Source of the DNA: Paramesorhizobium deserti | Lineage (GTDB): Bacteria > Pseudomonadota > Alphaproteobacteria > Rhizobiales > Rhizobiaceae | NCBI RefSeq assembly: GCF_001558695.1 | Contig: NZ_LNTU01000037.1 | Location: 62,001-126,000, forward strand | Direction of reading: 5' to 3' | DNA length: 64,000 nt | Part shown: positions 9,329 to 18,000 of the stretch, piece by piece | Position numbering within the stretch: position 1 is the first letter of the stretch | Layout: each line of letters starts with the position of its first letter | Position numbers and translations under genes: made by a program | The notes under the pieces: model-generated | Databases searched by the model: none | Seen by the model: only the letters and a program-made list of their open reading frames with translations | What the model was told of the DNA's origin: nothing

Positions 9329-10309
9329 TCAGCCCGCGGATGCGGAATAATTGAGCGGCACCCAGTCGTAATTCGTCTCGTCGCGCCGCACATGGCCGAT
9401 GCCGGGAAAGGCGATATGAGCGCCCGCCACCATGTATCTCTCGCTGGCCGCCTCGTCCAACGCCACCGCGCGCGTTTCCACCGCCTTCTTCTGGTCGACG
9501 TCGAACTCGATGGCGACACCGGGCTCGTCGAACTGCAGGGCGTCGCCATGGGTGATATCGCCCCAGAACACCAGCTTCCGCCCGCCATCCTCAATGACGA
9601 TCGAGCTGTGCCCTGGCGTATGCCCTGCCCGCAGGATGGAACCGATGCCAGGCAGCACTTCGCCATTGTCCGCGAACGTCTCGATCCTGCCGGCGTCGAG
9701 ATAGGGCTGCAGGCTCTCATGCGCCTCGGTAAAGTGCTGCGGCGGCGCGCTGGCCGGCCTCTCCGCCACAGGCGTCTTGAGCCAGAAATCGAGCTCCCGC
9801 TCATTCACCCGCACAGTAGCGTTACGGAACAGGCGATCACCCTCCGCGCTCAGTCCGCCGGAATGATCGGTATGAATATGGGTGAGGATGATATCGTCAA
9901 TCTGATCAGGCTGATAGCCCGCTGCCTTGAGGTTTCCCATGAGCTTGCCCAGCGTCGGCCCGAGATAGGAACCGGTGCCGGCATCGATGAGGACAAGCCG
10001 GTCTCCGGCATTCACGAGAAAGGCATTGACCGAAGTTTGCGTCGGCGTCTCCTGAAACGCCGCGGCAAGAGCCGATCGGGCGTGCTCGCTGGTCGTATTG
10101 GTATAGAGTTCCGGCAGCGGCAGCGGAACCGTCCCGTCCGACAGCGCCGTCACCTCGAAGCGCCCGAGCCGCAACCGGTAAAACCCCGGCGCCTGGAATG
10201 TCTGGAACGGTGCTTTTGCCAAAGCGGGGCCAAAACCGCTCATGCCCGTGCTCAGCACAGCCAGGGCGGCGGCGCCCCGCAACAGGTTTCTACGCGTATA
10301 CATCTTCAT
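9329..10309 (-). CDS. Secreted MBL-fold metallo-hydrolase
   Basis: A 326-residue metallo-beta-lactamase-fold protein with a twin-arginine-like leader (YTRRNLLRGAAALAVLS). The zinc motif HxHxDH is present (ILTHIHTDHSGGL), with the later histidine in LRAGHTPGHSSI and Asp in FWGDITHGDALQF, so both metal sites look complete. These proteins are hydrolases of the lactonase/arylsulfatase-like superfamily; the substrate is unknown. It is not a class B beta-lactamase as far as motifs show. A second ATG six bases into the gene (10303) has better spacing from GGGAG and may be the true start. It converges on the LysR gene, 7 bases apart. Confidence 0.85.
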   Translation of the reverse strand: MKMYTRRNLLRGAAALAVLSTGMSGFGPALAKAPFQTFQAPGFYRLRLGRFEVTALSDGTVPLPLPELYTNTTSEHARSALAAAFQETPTQTSVNAFLVNAGDRLVLIDAGTGSYLGPTLGKLMGNLKAAGYQPDQIDDIILTHIHTDHSGGLSAEGDRLFRNATVRVNERELDFWLKTPVAERPASAPPQHFTEAHESLQPYLDAGRIETFADNGEVLPGIGSILRAGHTPGHSSIVIEDGGRKLVFWGDITHGDALQFDEPGVAIEFDVDQKKAVETRAVALDEAASERYMVAGAHIAFPGIGHVRRDETNYDWVPLNYSASAG

Positions 10310-10442
10310 TTCTCCCGATCAATCGCCTTCATCGTTCCGGCAAGGGGTGGGTTCGCCGACTGATCTAAACCACGGCGAATGCGGCGATTAGTGCGGGGGT
10401 TCGATAAGGATTGTTCCGCAAACAGATACAATGCCAGTCCTC

Positions 10443-10620
10443 TTGGGCGCGCACGCGCTCCGCTTCCACGCAAACGTCACCCTGAATGACGGCGACGGCG
10501 TCATCGCCCGCATGGGCCTCGCCGTCAACTACGGGAACCAATGGCAGACGACCCAACCGGCCAGACCCGCCGCATCCATGCCTACGGCATCGCCAACCTC
10601 TATGGGACCGCAGAGGGCGA
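10443..10620 (+). pseudogene. Autotransporter beta-barrel remnant, 5' piece
   Basis: In one frame the DNA reads ANVTLNDGDGVIARMGLAVN (to about 10545), then one frame over DPTGQTRRIHAYGIANLYG up to a TGA near 10630. Both pieces are pieces of the C-terminal barrel of type V autotransporters of the BrkA/AidA type, in which a LxDGxxxxGRLG..Y strand is followed by a GxxRxHxYGIANLY strand. A single-base frameshift near 10548 separates them. The rest of the passenger and barrel is absent, so this is a decayed fragment. Confidence 0.7.
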
Positions 10621-10699
10621 TTTGCTACCTTGATCCGTATGGAGGGCGTTTCCACCACATCATCCCGCGCAGGAGAAGTCAGCGATGATCATCGAGGCT

Positions 10700-10860
10700 C
10701 CACGCCGCCAGAAGCTCGGGAAAGCGGCTGATTTAATCGAGTCGCATATTGATGAGACCCTGACCTTTTACGCCTTCCCCGACAGCGATTGGCTCAAGAT
10801 TAGAACTAACAATCCGCTGGTGCGGATCATGAAGGAAATCCGCCGGCGCACCCGCGTCGC
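10700..10860 (+). pseudogene. IS256-family transposase remnant
   Basis: The frame reading KLGKAADLIESHIDETLTFY then FPDSDWLKIRTNNPLVRIMK and EIRRRTRV is the C-terminal region of an IS256-family (Mutator-type) transposase, where E..TLTYYAFP..HW..IRTNNPLERI..EIRRRTRVVG is highly conserved. Only about 55 codons remain and the reading frame switches to foreign sequence immediately after RTRV. No terminal inverted repeats or target duplication are visible. It sits between two pieces of one autotransporter gene. Confidence 0.75.
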
Positions 10861-10986
10861 GGCTCCTACAACCGAAATAACGAAAAATTCTCAATCTACG
10901 GCCAAGCCCGCGCCAAAACCTCAATCGATAATTTCACTGACAGCAATGTCATCTCTGGCAATGTCGGCCTCAGGGTGAGGTGGTGA
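10861..10986 (+). pseudogene. Autotransporter beta-barrel remnant, 3' end
   Basis: The frame reads GSYNRNNEKFSIYGQARAKT, SIDNFTDSNVISGNVGLRVR and then W-stop. This is the last two strands of an autotransporter barrel: a YxxYGEVxxxTSL-like strand and the terminal GxxGLRVxW signature that ends with an aromatic residue recognised by the BAM machinery. It directly abuts the IS256 remnant, so insertion plus deletion removed the middle of the barrel. Confidence 0.75.
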
Positions 10987-11009
10987 AGCGGTGCGCTGCA
11001 TGATCATGT

Positions 11010-11044
11010 CCGGAGCGGCTTCCACACCACGGGAACCGCTCCGG
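11010..11044. repeat. Inverted repeat with GGAGCGG core
   Basis: CCGGAGCGGCTTCC and GGGAACCGCTCCGG flank a 7-base loop; one base is bulged. The same core recurs in the hairpin at 12059-12104. It lies downstream of the autotransporter remnant. Confidence 0.6.
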
Positions 11045-11260
11045 CATAGCCTTTATCCTTCTGCATCCAAGCGTCACTACATGTCAGCCCGCATGATGGT
11101 GTTCCTCATCAGACACAGGCTGATCGTCTGGCGATGATCTTCTGATCCGTAGCTGGCGTACGGATCGACACGCTCACGCACACGCATATATCCCGCGCCC
11201 GCCAGCAGATGCTATGAAGTCCTGACGACACGGGATCAGGTGCGCGATAAAAGGGATGCC

Positions 11261-11956
11261 ATGACGGACAAGCCGACGAGGGAACGAAAACGCGGATCAG
11301 GCGCTCAATATGTCTATGACATCCTGCGGGAAGAAATCCTCGATCTGGTGCTTCCGCCGGGAAGCCCGATCGATGAAAATCAGTTAGCCGAGCGGCTGTC
11401 GATGTCGCGAACGCCCATCCGGGAGGCCTTGGTGCGCCTGGCCGGCGAAGGATTGGTCACTCCCCTCCCAAACCGGTCGACGGTCGTCGCCAATATCGAT
11501 TTCTTCAACCTCCACACATTCTTCGACGCGCTCACCCTCATGTACCGCGTGACGACACGACTGGCGGGCGAGTATCACACATCCGCGGACCTCGAGATCA
11601 TCCGTTCGAGACAGGAGGACTTTGCCCGGGCGGTAGAACGCCAGGACGCGCTGGCAATGATCGCCACGAACCGGGAGTTTCATGCGGCGATCGCGGAAGC
11701 GGGACGAAACTCCTATTTCACCGGCCTCTTCTGTCGTCTTCTCGACGAGGATCAGCGCATTCTCCGGCTCTATTATTCGTCTTTCAACGATCAGTTGCCG
11801 AAACGCTATGTCGGTGAGCACGAGCAGATGATCGCAGCCATCGAGGCGCGAGACATCAATGCCTGCGATCGCCTCGCCAAGGCCCATGCCGATCAGATCG
11901 TCAGCCAGATCCAGAGCATGATTTCACGGGGCGCTACCGCCAATATTCCCTTGTGA
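11261..11956 (+). CDS. GntR-family regulator, FCD subfamily
   Basis: A 231-residue regulator: N-terminal winged helix (YVYDILREEILDLVLPPGSP, LAERLSMSRTPIREALVRLA) and a C-terminal all-helical FCD domain with the metal/ligand histidines expected in NREFHAAI, and D in the helix before. FCD regulators sense small carboxylic acids. The ATG at 11261 has AAAAGGG upstream; a GTG start 21 bases earlier is possible. The next gene on the same strand is a DapA-like lyase 247 bases downstream, with a palindrome between them that is a plausible operator for this protein. Confidence 0.88.
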   Translation: MTDKPTRERKRGSGAQYVYDILREEILDLVLPPGSPIDENQLAERLSMSRTPIREALVRLAGEGLVTPLPNRSTVVANIDFFNLHTFFDALTLMYRVTTRLAGEYHTSADLEIIRSRQEDFARAVERQDALAMIATNREFHAAIAEAGRNSYFTGLFCRLLDEDQRILRLYYSSFNDQLPKRYVGEHEQMIAAIEARDINACDRLAKAHADQIVSQIQSMISRGATANIPL

Positions 11957-11984
11957 GAGAGGAATCTTTCGAACGCGCTCACTA

Positions 11985-11998
11985 TTTTGTCGACAAAA
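11985..11998. promoter_or_regulatory. Perfect palindrome, candidate GntR/FCD operator
   Basis: TTTTGTCGACAAAA is a perfect 14-base palindrome. Its inner TTGT-CG-ACAA fits the TnGTnnnACnA style of FCD-type GntR operators. It lies between the GntR gene and the DapA-like gene, next to a second short palindrome TACATGATGTA at about 12004-12014. Confidence 0.45.
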
Positions 11999-12058
11999 AT
12001 TATACATGATGTAATCTGAACCGGAATGACGGAGGAAACTCCGGCCCGTTGCAACCTG

Positions 12059-12104
12059 CTTGGAGCGGTTCCTGTTTTGATGGAATCGGCGGAACCGCTC
12101 CAAG
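12059..12104. repeat. Long perfect inverted repeat (GGAGCGGTTCC type)
   Basis: Arms CTTGGAGCGGTTCC and GGAACCGCTCCAAG (14 bases, perfect) enclose an 18-base loop. It sits in the leader of the DapA-like gene, about 100 bases before its ATG, and shares its core with the repeat at 11010-11044. It could be a dispersed intergenic palindromic element or an mRNA hairpin; there is no T run. Confidence 0.65.
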
Positions 12105-12203
12105 TGTTTGTTTTGTCGCATTTCCGCGGGAAAAGCAGGCCTGCTTTCCCCCGGCAAAACCGTTCCACAGTTTTCCTGGAAATGCTCTAGATGGAGATCT
12201 TCG

Positions 12204-13166
12204 ATGGCTTCCCAAATCTTCTCCGGCTGCATCCCTGCCCTGATGACGCCCTGCAAGGAGGACCGCGCACCCGACTACGACGCTCTCGTCCGAAAGGCGA
12301 AAGAACTGATCGCGGCCGGAATGTCCGCCGTTGTCTATTGCGGATCGATGGGCGACTGGCCGCTTCTGACGGACGATGAGCGCATGGAAGGCGTGGAGCG
12401 GCTGGTGAAGGCCGGCATCCCAGTGATCGTCGGGACCGGAGCCGTCAATACCAGGCAGGCGGTGGCCCATGCGGCGCATGCCCAGAAAGTGGGCGCCAAG
12501 GGATTGATGGTCATTCCCCGCGTCCTGTCGCGGGGCTCGGTCATCTCCGCCCAGAAGGCCCATTTCAAGGCGATCCTGTCGGCAGCACCCGATCTGCCGG
12601 CCGTGATCTACAACAGCCCCTATTACGGCTTCGCAACCCGCGCGGATCTGTTCTTCGCGCTACGGGCGGAGCATGCGAACCTCGTCGGCTTCAAGGAGTT
12701 CGGTGGTCCGGACGACATGCGCTACGCCGCCGAGAACATCACCAGTCGGGATGACGAGGTTACCCTGATGGTCGGCGTCGATACGGCCGTTTTCCATGGA
12801 TTCGTCAATTGCGGCGCGACCGGCGCCATCACCGGCATCGGCAATGTGCTGCCGAAGGAAGTCCTGCATCTCTGCGCTCTTTCCACGGCCGCCGCGCAAG
12901 GCGATTTCGAAGCCCGCCGCCTGGCGCTCGAGCTTGAAGCGGCGCTCGGAGTGCTCTCGTCCTTTGACGAAGGGCCGGATCTGGTCCTCTATTTCAAACA
13001 CATGATGGTGCTGAAGGGCGACAAGGAATACACGCTGCATTTCAACGAGACGGATGAACTGAGCGAGAGCCAGCGCGGCTATGTCGAGCAGCAGTTCGCG
13101 CTGTTCAACGAATGGTACGCCCGGTGGAGCAGGTCGCTTCAGGCGGAATATAAGCTCGCGGCGTGA
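12204..13166 (+). CDS. Dihydrodipicolinate synthase (DapA)-family lyase
   Basis: A 320-residue class I aldolase/lyase of the DapA/NAL family. The TIM barrel shows the family elements: the glycine-rich loop in VYCGSMGDWPLLTDDER, the tyrosine in AVIYNSPYYG, and the Schiff-base lysine in LVGFKEFGG. Members condense or cleave 2-oxo acids with pyruvate, or dehydrate sugar acids. The ATG at 12204 has GGAG seven bases upstream. Size and the GSMGDWPLLT loop differ from housekeeping DapA, so this is a catabolic paralogue; its GntR neighbour suggests induction by its substrate. The exact substrate is not apparent. Confidence 0.85.
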   Translation: MASQIFSGCIPALMTPCKEDRAPDYDALVRKAKELIAAGMSAVVYCGSMGDWPLLTDDERMEGVERLVKAGIPVIVGTGAVNTRQAVAHAAHAQKVGAKGLMVIPRVLSRGSVISAQKAHFKAILSAAPDLPAVIYNSPYYGFATRADLFFALRAEHANLVGFKEFGGPDDMRYAAENITSRDDEVTLMVGVDTAVFHGFVNCGATGAITGIGNVLPKEVLHLCALSTAAAQGDFEARRLALELEAALGVLSSFDEGPDLVLYFKHMMVLKGDKEYTLHFNETDELSESQRGYVEQQFALFNEWYARWSRSLQAEYKLAA

Positions 13167-13200
13167 GGGGAAGGAACAGCTGGCACAAAGGCTGCCGCCA

Positions 13201-15462
13201 TCAGGGATGTTTCTTCGGTGCGTCCACCTCATAGATAGCGGGCTTTTCCCCACCAGCCGGATAGGCTGCTATGGACCGCGCCTGCAACACGATGCCGTGA
13301 TGCCGATAGGGTTTTCGGCTGAAATTGGCGATCAGTCTCGTGCGGTCTTCGAATGTGGTCTGCTGGACGAGCCGGTCTTTCGTGAGCCAGCGGAAGTCGA
13401 CCAGGGGTTGAGTGGCGAGACGCTGGTGCAAGGGGCGAAAGAAGGAATCCTGACGCTTGATGTCCGACAAACGGTTATCCAGCGTATCAAGGCTGAGATT
13501 ATAGAGCGGCGCAACATTGTACAGAAGCTGAGTGAGCTCGTTTTCGGCGCGGACATTCGTCAGCTTCAGGCTGTCGAACAGCCAGTGATGCGTGGTGATG
13601 ATCGAACCATGGAATACGGCCTGATAGAGCGGTAGCCGTGTTCTTGGATCGAAATGGACTGTGCGGTAGGGTTCCTTCACCGGCACTTCCTTGAAGAATA
13701 TCTGCGGCTGCTCCTCCGGATACCAGATCCCGAGATGATAAGGCGAAGACTTGTCCTTCTGCATGTCCTTGTCGCCCCAGCCGATAACCGGCGTCTGCAT
13801 GCCGTGGGCGAAGAGAACGCCCTCCGCGGTCGTGGCATTGCCGTCCTCAGAGCCGAGCGGCAGCTTCAGCGTCTCGCTGATCCACCGCATGCTCGCTACG
13901 TTGCCTGCCACGTTCTCGGCCTGTGACATCGGCCGTCCCGGCGGATAGCTGTCGAAGACCATCCCTGTTGCATAGACGTCGAGAAACCAGCTGTTGAAAG
14001 GGACGACCGACAGGATCGACCACATTCGCTCTTCCATCAGCGGGCGGACGCAATCTGGCCGCGTATAATGGCCACGCTTCTGGAAGCCTGCTTGAAGCGA
14101 ACCGTCCTTGTGCGTGATTGCGCAATCGCGATAGGCGGCATCTCCCAGATGGGCGGCCGTCCAGCTTGGATTGTCCCCCTGTTTCAGGGCCGTGTCATAT
14201 GAATCGTATGGCGCCACAAGATAACCGGCATCAACGCCGGCTCTGACGGCTTCTGGGTGCCACAGGCCACCCTCCCATCCCTCTCCGAGACCGACCCACA
14301 GGTGCTTCAAACCCGCGTCCTGGAACTTTTTGATCGTCGAGATGGAAATGCCGCCGCCCCAACGGGCGGGATCAGGGTCGAGCGCATCACCGAATGCTTC
14401 GACAACCTCGCTCCTCAATTCGCCATATCGCCGGGCCAGAAGTTCCATATCGGGCGCAGCCGTCTGCCAGCTCTTCCGCGCCAGCGCGTCCAGAGCGTCG
14501 TTGAATGCGCGCACGAGCACGCGCTGTTGGTAATGGTCGGGTTTGCCTTTTGCCTCATTCAGCGTCGCGCGAGCTTCTGCATCGAAGTTGCCGCGCAGAT
14601 CAGCGGCCAGCCTGTCCTCGCCCGTCAAAGTCGAAAGAAGCCTTTGCCAGTCCTTTACGTCGCCCGTCGACAGAAGCCCTCCGTCCCAGAGATAGGTATG
14701 GGGGGCGCCGATCAGCTTCGCGGCTTGCGGTTCAACCGCGATCTTGTCCTTGAGCGTTTGATATTTGCCTTCCGTGATCAGCCAGGCGCGATAACGCTGC
14801 GCCCCGGCCAACGGATTGGAATCCCCCAAATGGAGGATCATCGTCATCGGCGAGCCGGGGTCGAGCGTCGTGAAATCATGATCCAGCAAAAGCGCAAGCC
14901 CGTCTCCATCGAGCATGAATCTTGCTGCGTTGTTGAGCGGGTTGGTCAATAACCAGGACAGCGAGAATGTCCCATGATCCAACCCCCATAGCGGAAGACT
15001 GATATCCTGCGACGTGTTGAACTCCGACATGTGGTCGAGCAGGAAATCCCGCCAGATCCTGTCATCGGCAGGAATGTAGGAGCCCTCGGCGAGTGGAAAG
15101 ATCAGCCCCTTGCCCATGGCCGTGGCTGGCTGGTGCAGGATCGGCAGGCTGCCGGCCTGCTTTGCTGCGATTGAAAGAGAGAGATCGTCGCCATTCAGAT
15201 GAAGCGAAATCGTGTAGGCGCCGTCGTCCCAGCGCCAGCTTGCATGGTCCGGATCGGCCTCCAGCCCCGCGACGGAGTGGAGCGGACCGCCCACCGAAAC
15301 ATCGACAGCCGACGTGCCGGCCGGCTGCGCCATGATGGCGAGGGTCTCCGGTTCCAACGTTACAGACCATTTTTCGTTTTGCAACGTAACGGCGGCATGA
15401 ACGGGAAAGCTGGCAAGCAAGAGCATCCATAAGCCAGCTATCGGTGTGTGAGCGAGGCGCAA
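13201..15462 (-). CDS. Secreted glycoside hydrolase, GH129/GH101-like
   Basis: A 753-residue protein with a signal peptide (MRLAHTPIAGLWMLLLASF, cleavage after PVHA). I place the start at the TTG at 15462, because GGAGG lies five bases upstream and no ATG gives a proper leader. The N-terminal ~270 residues look like a beta-sandwich; the central part has barrel features (GLKHLWVGLGEGW, LVAPYDSYDT, WFLDVYATG, VFDSYPPGRPMS) that recall the GH129/GH101 alpha-N-acetylgalactosaminidase-like families, with candidate catalytic acids in FLDVYA and in GSEDGN. The call is tentative; no closer family was recognised. It is flanked by importers for small acids, so it may release their sugar precursors outside the cell. 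Confidence 0.5.
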   Translation of the reverse strand: MRLAHTPIAGLWMLLLASFPVHAAVTLQNEKWSVTLEPETLAIMAQPAGTSAVDVSVGGPLHSVAGLEADPDHASWRWDDGAYTISLHLNGDDLSLSIAAKQAGSLPILHQPATAMGKGLIFPLAEGSYIPADDRIWRDFLLDHMSEFNTSQDISLPLWGLDHGTFSLSWLLTNPLNNAARFMLDGDGLALLLDHDFTTLDPGSPMTMILHLGDSNPLAGAQRYRAWLITEGKYQTLKDKIAVEPQAAKLIGAPHTYLWDGGLLSTGDVKDWQRLLSTLTGEDRLAADLRGNFDAEARATLNEAKGKPDHYQQRVLVRAFNDALDALARKSWQTAAPDMELLARRYGELRSEVVEAFGDALDPDPARWGGGISISTIKKFQDAGLKHLWVGLGEGWEGGLWHPEAVRAGVDAGYLVAPYDSYDTALKQGDNPSWTAAHLGDAAYRDCAITHKDGSLQAGFQKRGHYTRPDCVRPLMEERMWSILSVVPFNSWFLDVYATGMVFDSYPPGRPMSQAENVAGNVASMRWISETLKLPLGSEDGNATTAEGVLFAHGMQTPVIGWGDKDMQKDKSSPYHLGIWYPEEQPQIFFKEVPVKEPYRTVHFDPRTRLPLYQAVFHGSIITTHHWLFDSLKLTNVRAENELTQLLYNVAPLYNLSLDTLDNRLSDIKRQDSFFRPLHQRLATQPLVDFRWLTKDRLVQQTTFEDRTRLIANFSRKPYRHHGIVLQARSIAAYPAGGEKPAIYEVDAPKKHP

Positions 15463-15718
15463 TATTACCTCCGTCCGTGAATATCGCCCCCTATTCCAAT
15501 AGGTTTGTGGCGATGGTGTGATCCGCCTCCCGCTCTTGTGAATGCCATTACATAACTGGAACGAGATTTGCTGATCGAGCGCGCCCGATCCAGCCTCGGG
15601 CGCGCCAAGTCGGAAGGCGAACACTCGCCTTCCACCGAAAAACAGAAGATATCCGCAACCAGCCGCCACACCCTTGGTTCACTCCCGGCGCAGGTTTTGA
15701 ATTCCTCGTGTTCTGCCA

Positions 15719-16708
15719 TCAAAGGGTAGCGCCGACCTTTCTCAGATCTGCCAGCACCGGAGCTTTCGGCAGCCAGATCTTGTCGTATTCAGCGATGATC
15801 TTACCGGCATCGGCGACCTCGACATCCTTGATCGTGATCACCTTGCCGAACTCCTTGAGCCGCTTGGGCTCGTCGGCAACCGTCGCATCGATCTGCTCGT
15901 CGAGCGCGACCTTCGTCAGCCGCGTGACGAGCTCGCGATCCGCCTCGGGCAGCCCCTGCCACACACGTCCGGAGGCCAGTGCGACGCATGGCATGAAAAT
16001 CGCGTTCATTTTCAGCATCGTCTTCGATACTTTGTCGAAGCGCTGGTTCCAGGAGAAATCGAGATCGGCCTCGAGCCCGTCCACCTGTCCGTTGGACATG
16101 GCATCGAAGACGGCCGGGGTTGGGATCGGCGTCGGCGCGGCACCCAGGAGTTCATAGAAATCCTTATAGGCCGGCGTCGTGTTGATGCGCAGCTTCATAC
16201 CGTTGAGATCATCGAGCCCGCCGATTTCCTTTGCGGTGAAGACGACGCGCATGGTGGTGATGCCCCATGCAAGTCCAATCGTACCTGTTTCCGCAGGAAG
16301 AACATCGAGCAGGCTCATGGCGATCGGATCGCGAACGAGCTTGGCCACCTTGGCCGTGGAATCGACGACCCATGGGGCGTTGATAGCCGCGATCGAGGGA
16401 ATCCGGGAGCCAAGTTCCGCCGTCATGATCCAACCGAAATCGAGCGAGCCGGTCTGCATCTGCTGCATCATCACCGCCTCGGTGCCCAACTGGTTTGCGG
16501 GGAATACCGCAAGATCGAGGCGGCCATTGGTTTCGGTCTTCAGCATCTCGCCGACTTTCAGCGCCGCATTGTTCCAGGGGTGCCCGGGCGGGGTGGTGAT
16601 GCCAAGCCGGAAGGTTCTCTTTTCCTGAGCACGCACAATCGAAGGCATGCCGAGAATGGCGGCGCCCATCGAAGCGGTACTGATGAAATTTCTGCGGGTT
16701 ATGTTCAT
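15719..16708 (-). CDS. dctP: TRAP transporter solute-binding protein (DctP family)
   Basis: A 329-residue periplasmic protein with a twin-arginine-like leader (NITRRNFISTASMGAAI, cleavage near VRAQ). The DctP fold is evident: FRLGITTPPGHPWNNAALKV at the start, the arginine of the carboxylate clamp in GMKLRINTTPAYKDFYELLG, and PTPAVFDAMSNGQVDGLEAD. The conserved arginine indicates an acidic ligand. The start at 16708 follows GAGGAAAAG. It is the last gene of a dctQ-dctM-dctP operon on the minus strand. The adjacent GntR regulator and glycoside hydrolase hint at a sugar acid such as a uronate or aldonate. Confidence 0.9.
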   Translation of the reverse strand: MNITRRNFISTASMGAAILGMPSIVRAQEKRTFRLGITTPPGHPWNNAALKVGEMLKTETNGRLDLAVFPANQLGTEAVMMQQMQTGSLDFGWIMTAELGSRIPSIAAINAPWVVDSTAKVAKLVRDPIAMSLLDVLPAETGTIGLAWGITTMRVVFTAKEIGGLDDLNGMKLRINTTPAYKDFYELLGAAPTPIPTPAVFDAMSNGQVDGLEADLDFSWNQRFDKVSKTMLKMNAIFMPCVALASGRVWQGLPEADRELVTRLTKVALDEQIDATVADEPKRLKEFGKVITIKDVEVADAGKIIAEYDKIWLPKAPVLADLRKVGATL

Positions 16709-16734
16709 GGTTCTTTTCCTCTGAAGGTTAGCGG

Positions 16735-18000
16735 TTACCCGGCAAAGAAGGTGGAAAGCTGGGGAAAGATCGAGAGCAGGACGAGCAGCAGGCACGCGAC
16801 GAAAAAGAACGGCAGCGTGACGATGAACATCTTGCCCGGCTTCGCGCCCGTGACAGCGGAAGCGACGAAGAAGGAAAGCCCGACCGGTGGCGACAGAAAG
16901 CCGAGCACGAGGTTGATGACGGCCACGACGCCGAAATGAATCGGGTCTATTCCATAGACCTCCGTAGCGATCGGCAGCAGGATCGGCACCGTCATGATCA
17001 GCCCCGGCGCGCCGTCGATGACCGTTCCGATCACCAGCAGGATGACGTTCACAAGGAGCATGAAGGTGATCGGGTCGGACGCCACGGTCTGCACCCATGC
17101 CGCTACTTTCTGCGGAACCATCCCGTAGACGAGAACCCAGGAGAATACGGCTGCTGCGGCAACCAGGAAGAGAACGACGGCGGAATAGATGCCGGCCCGC
17201 AGCAGCATCATCGGAAGCTGCGAATAGGAGAGTTCGCCGATCCAGTAACGGCCGACGATGAACGCCGCCACCACGCCCACGGCGGCCGCCTCGGTCGGGT
17301 TGGCGATGCCGGCGAGGATTGAGCCGACGATAATGATCGGGACGAGCAGCGTCGGCAAGGCGCCGAGGACGATCTTCACTCGGGCTCGCATCGTCATCTT
17401 TTCGCCCTTCGGATAGCCGTAGACGAAGCCCATCAACGCGATCACGACGCAGAAAAGCACGGTGAGCAATATGCCGGGCACCAGTCCGGCCATGAGCATG
17501 GCGGCGACCGGAACCTGCGCCAGAACGCTATAGACGACGAACATGATCGAGGGCGGAATGATGGGACCCAGCATGCCCGCATAGGCGGTAAGACCGGCCG
17601 CGAAGGTCTTGTCGTAGCCCTTCTTCTCCATCTCTGGCACCATCATCTGCGCCATGATCGCGACCTGTGCCGTGGCGGATCCGAGGATCGACGCGACGAA
17701 CATGTTCGCGAACAGGTTCACATAGGCAAGACCGCCGCGCAGGGTGCCGATGAAAGCCATCGTCATGTCGATGATCCGGCGGGTGATGCCGCCGCCGTTC
17801 ATCACTTCACCGATCAGGACGAATAGCGGAATGGCGATAAGCCCGTAATTGTCGACGCCGCCGAATAGCTGCACCGGCAGGCTGTCGAAAAGCAGCATAT
17901 TCCCGCTGTCGAGAATATAGGCCATGCTCACCAGCAGGAGACACAAGCCGATCGGCACGCCGATCAGCATTAAAAACACAAAGACGCTGGTGGTGACCAT
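16735..18000 (-). CDS. dctM: TRAP transporter large permease (DctM)
   Basis: A 421-residue permease with about 12 hydrophobic segments and the DctM hallmarks: SILGSATAQVAIMAQMMVPEM, YAGMLGPIIPPSIMFVVYS and IGTVIDGAPGLIMTVPILLP. It forms the transport pathway together with DctQ. Its ATG overlaps the dctQ stop codon by one base (TGATG), a coupled start. The binding protein gene follows 26 bases downstream. Confidence 0.95.
   Translation of the reverse strand: MVTTSVFVFLMLIGVPIGLCLLLVSMAYILDSGNMLLFDSLPVQLFGGVDNYGLIAIPLFVLIGEVMNGGGITRRIIDMTMAFIGTLRGGLAYVNLFANMFVASILGSATAQVAIMAQMMVPEMEKKGYDKTFAAGLTAYAGMLGPIIPPSIMFVVYSVLAQVPVAAMLMAGLVPGILLTVLFCVVIALMGFVYGYPKGEKMTMRARVKIVLGALPTLLVPIIIVGSILAGIANPTEAAAVGVVAAFIVGRYWIGELSYSQLPMMLLRAGIYSAVVLFLVAAAAVFSWVLVYGMVPQKVAAWVQTVASDPITFMLLVNVILLVIGTVIDGAPGLIMTVPILLPIATEVYGIDPIHFGVVAVINLVLGFLSPPVGLSFFVASAVTGAKPGKMFIVTLPFFFVACLLLVLLSIFPQLSTFFAG

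Noticed and set aside
9329-10309. Class B metallo-beta-lactamase
   Set aside because: The HTDHSGG motif is general to the MBL fold, and the rest of the sequence does not look like a carbapenemase.
16709-17098. Upstream extension of the DctP frame by 130 codons
   Set aside because: It overlaps dctM; the twin-arginine-like leader starts at 16708.
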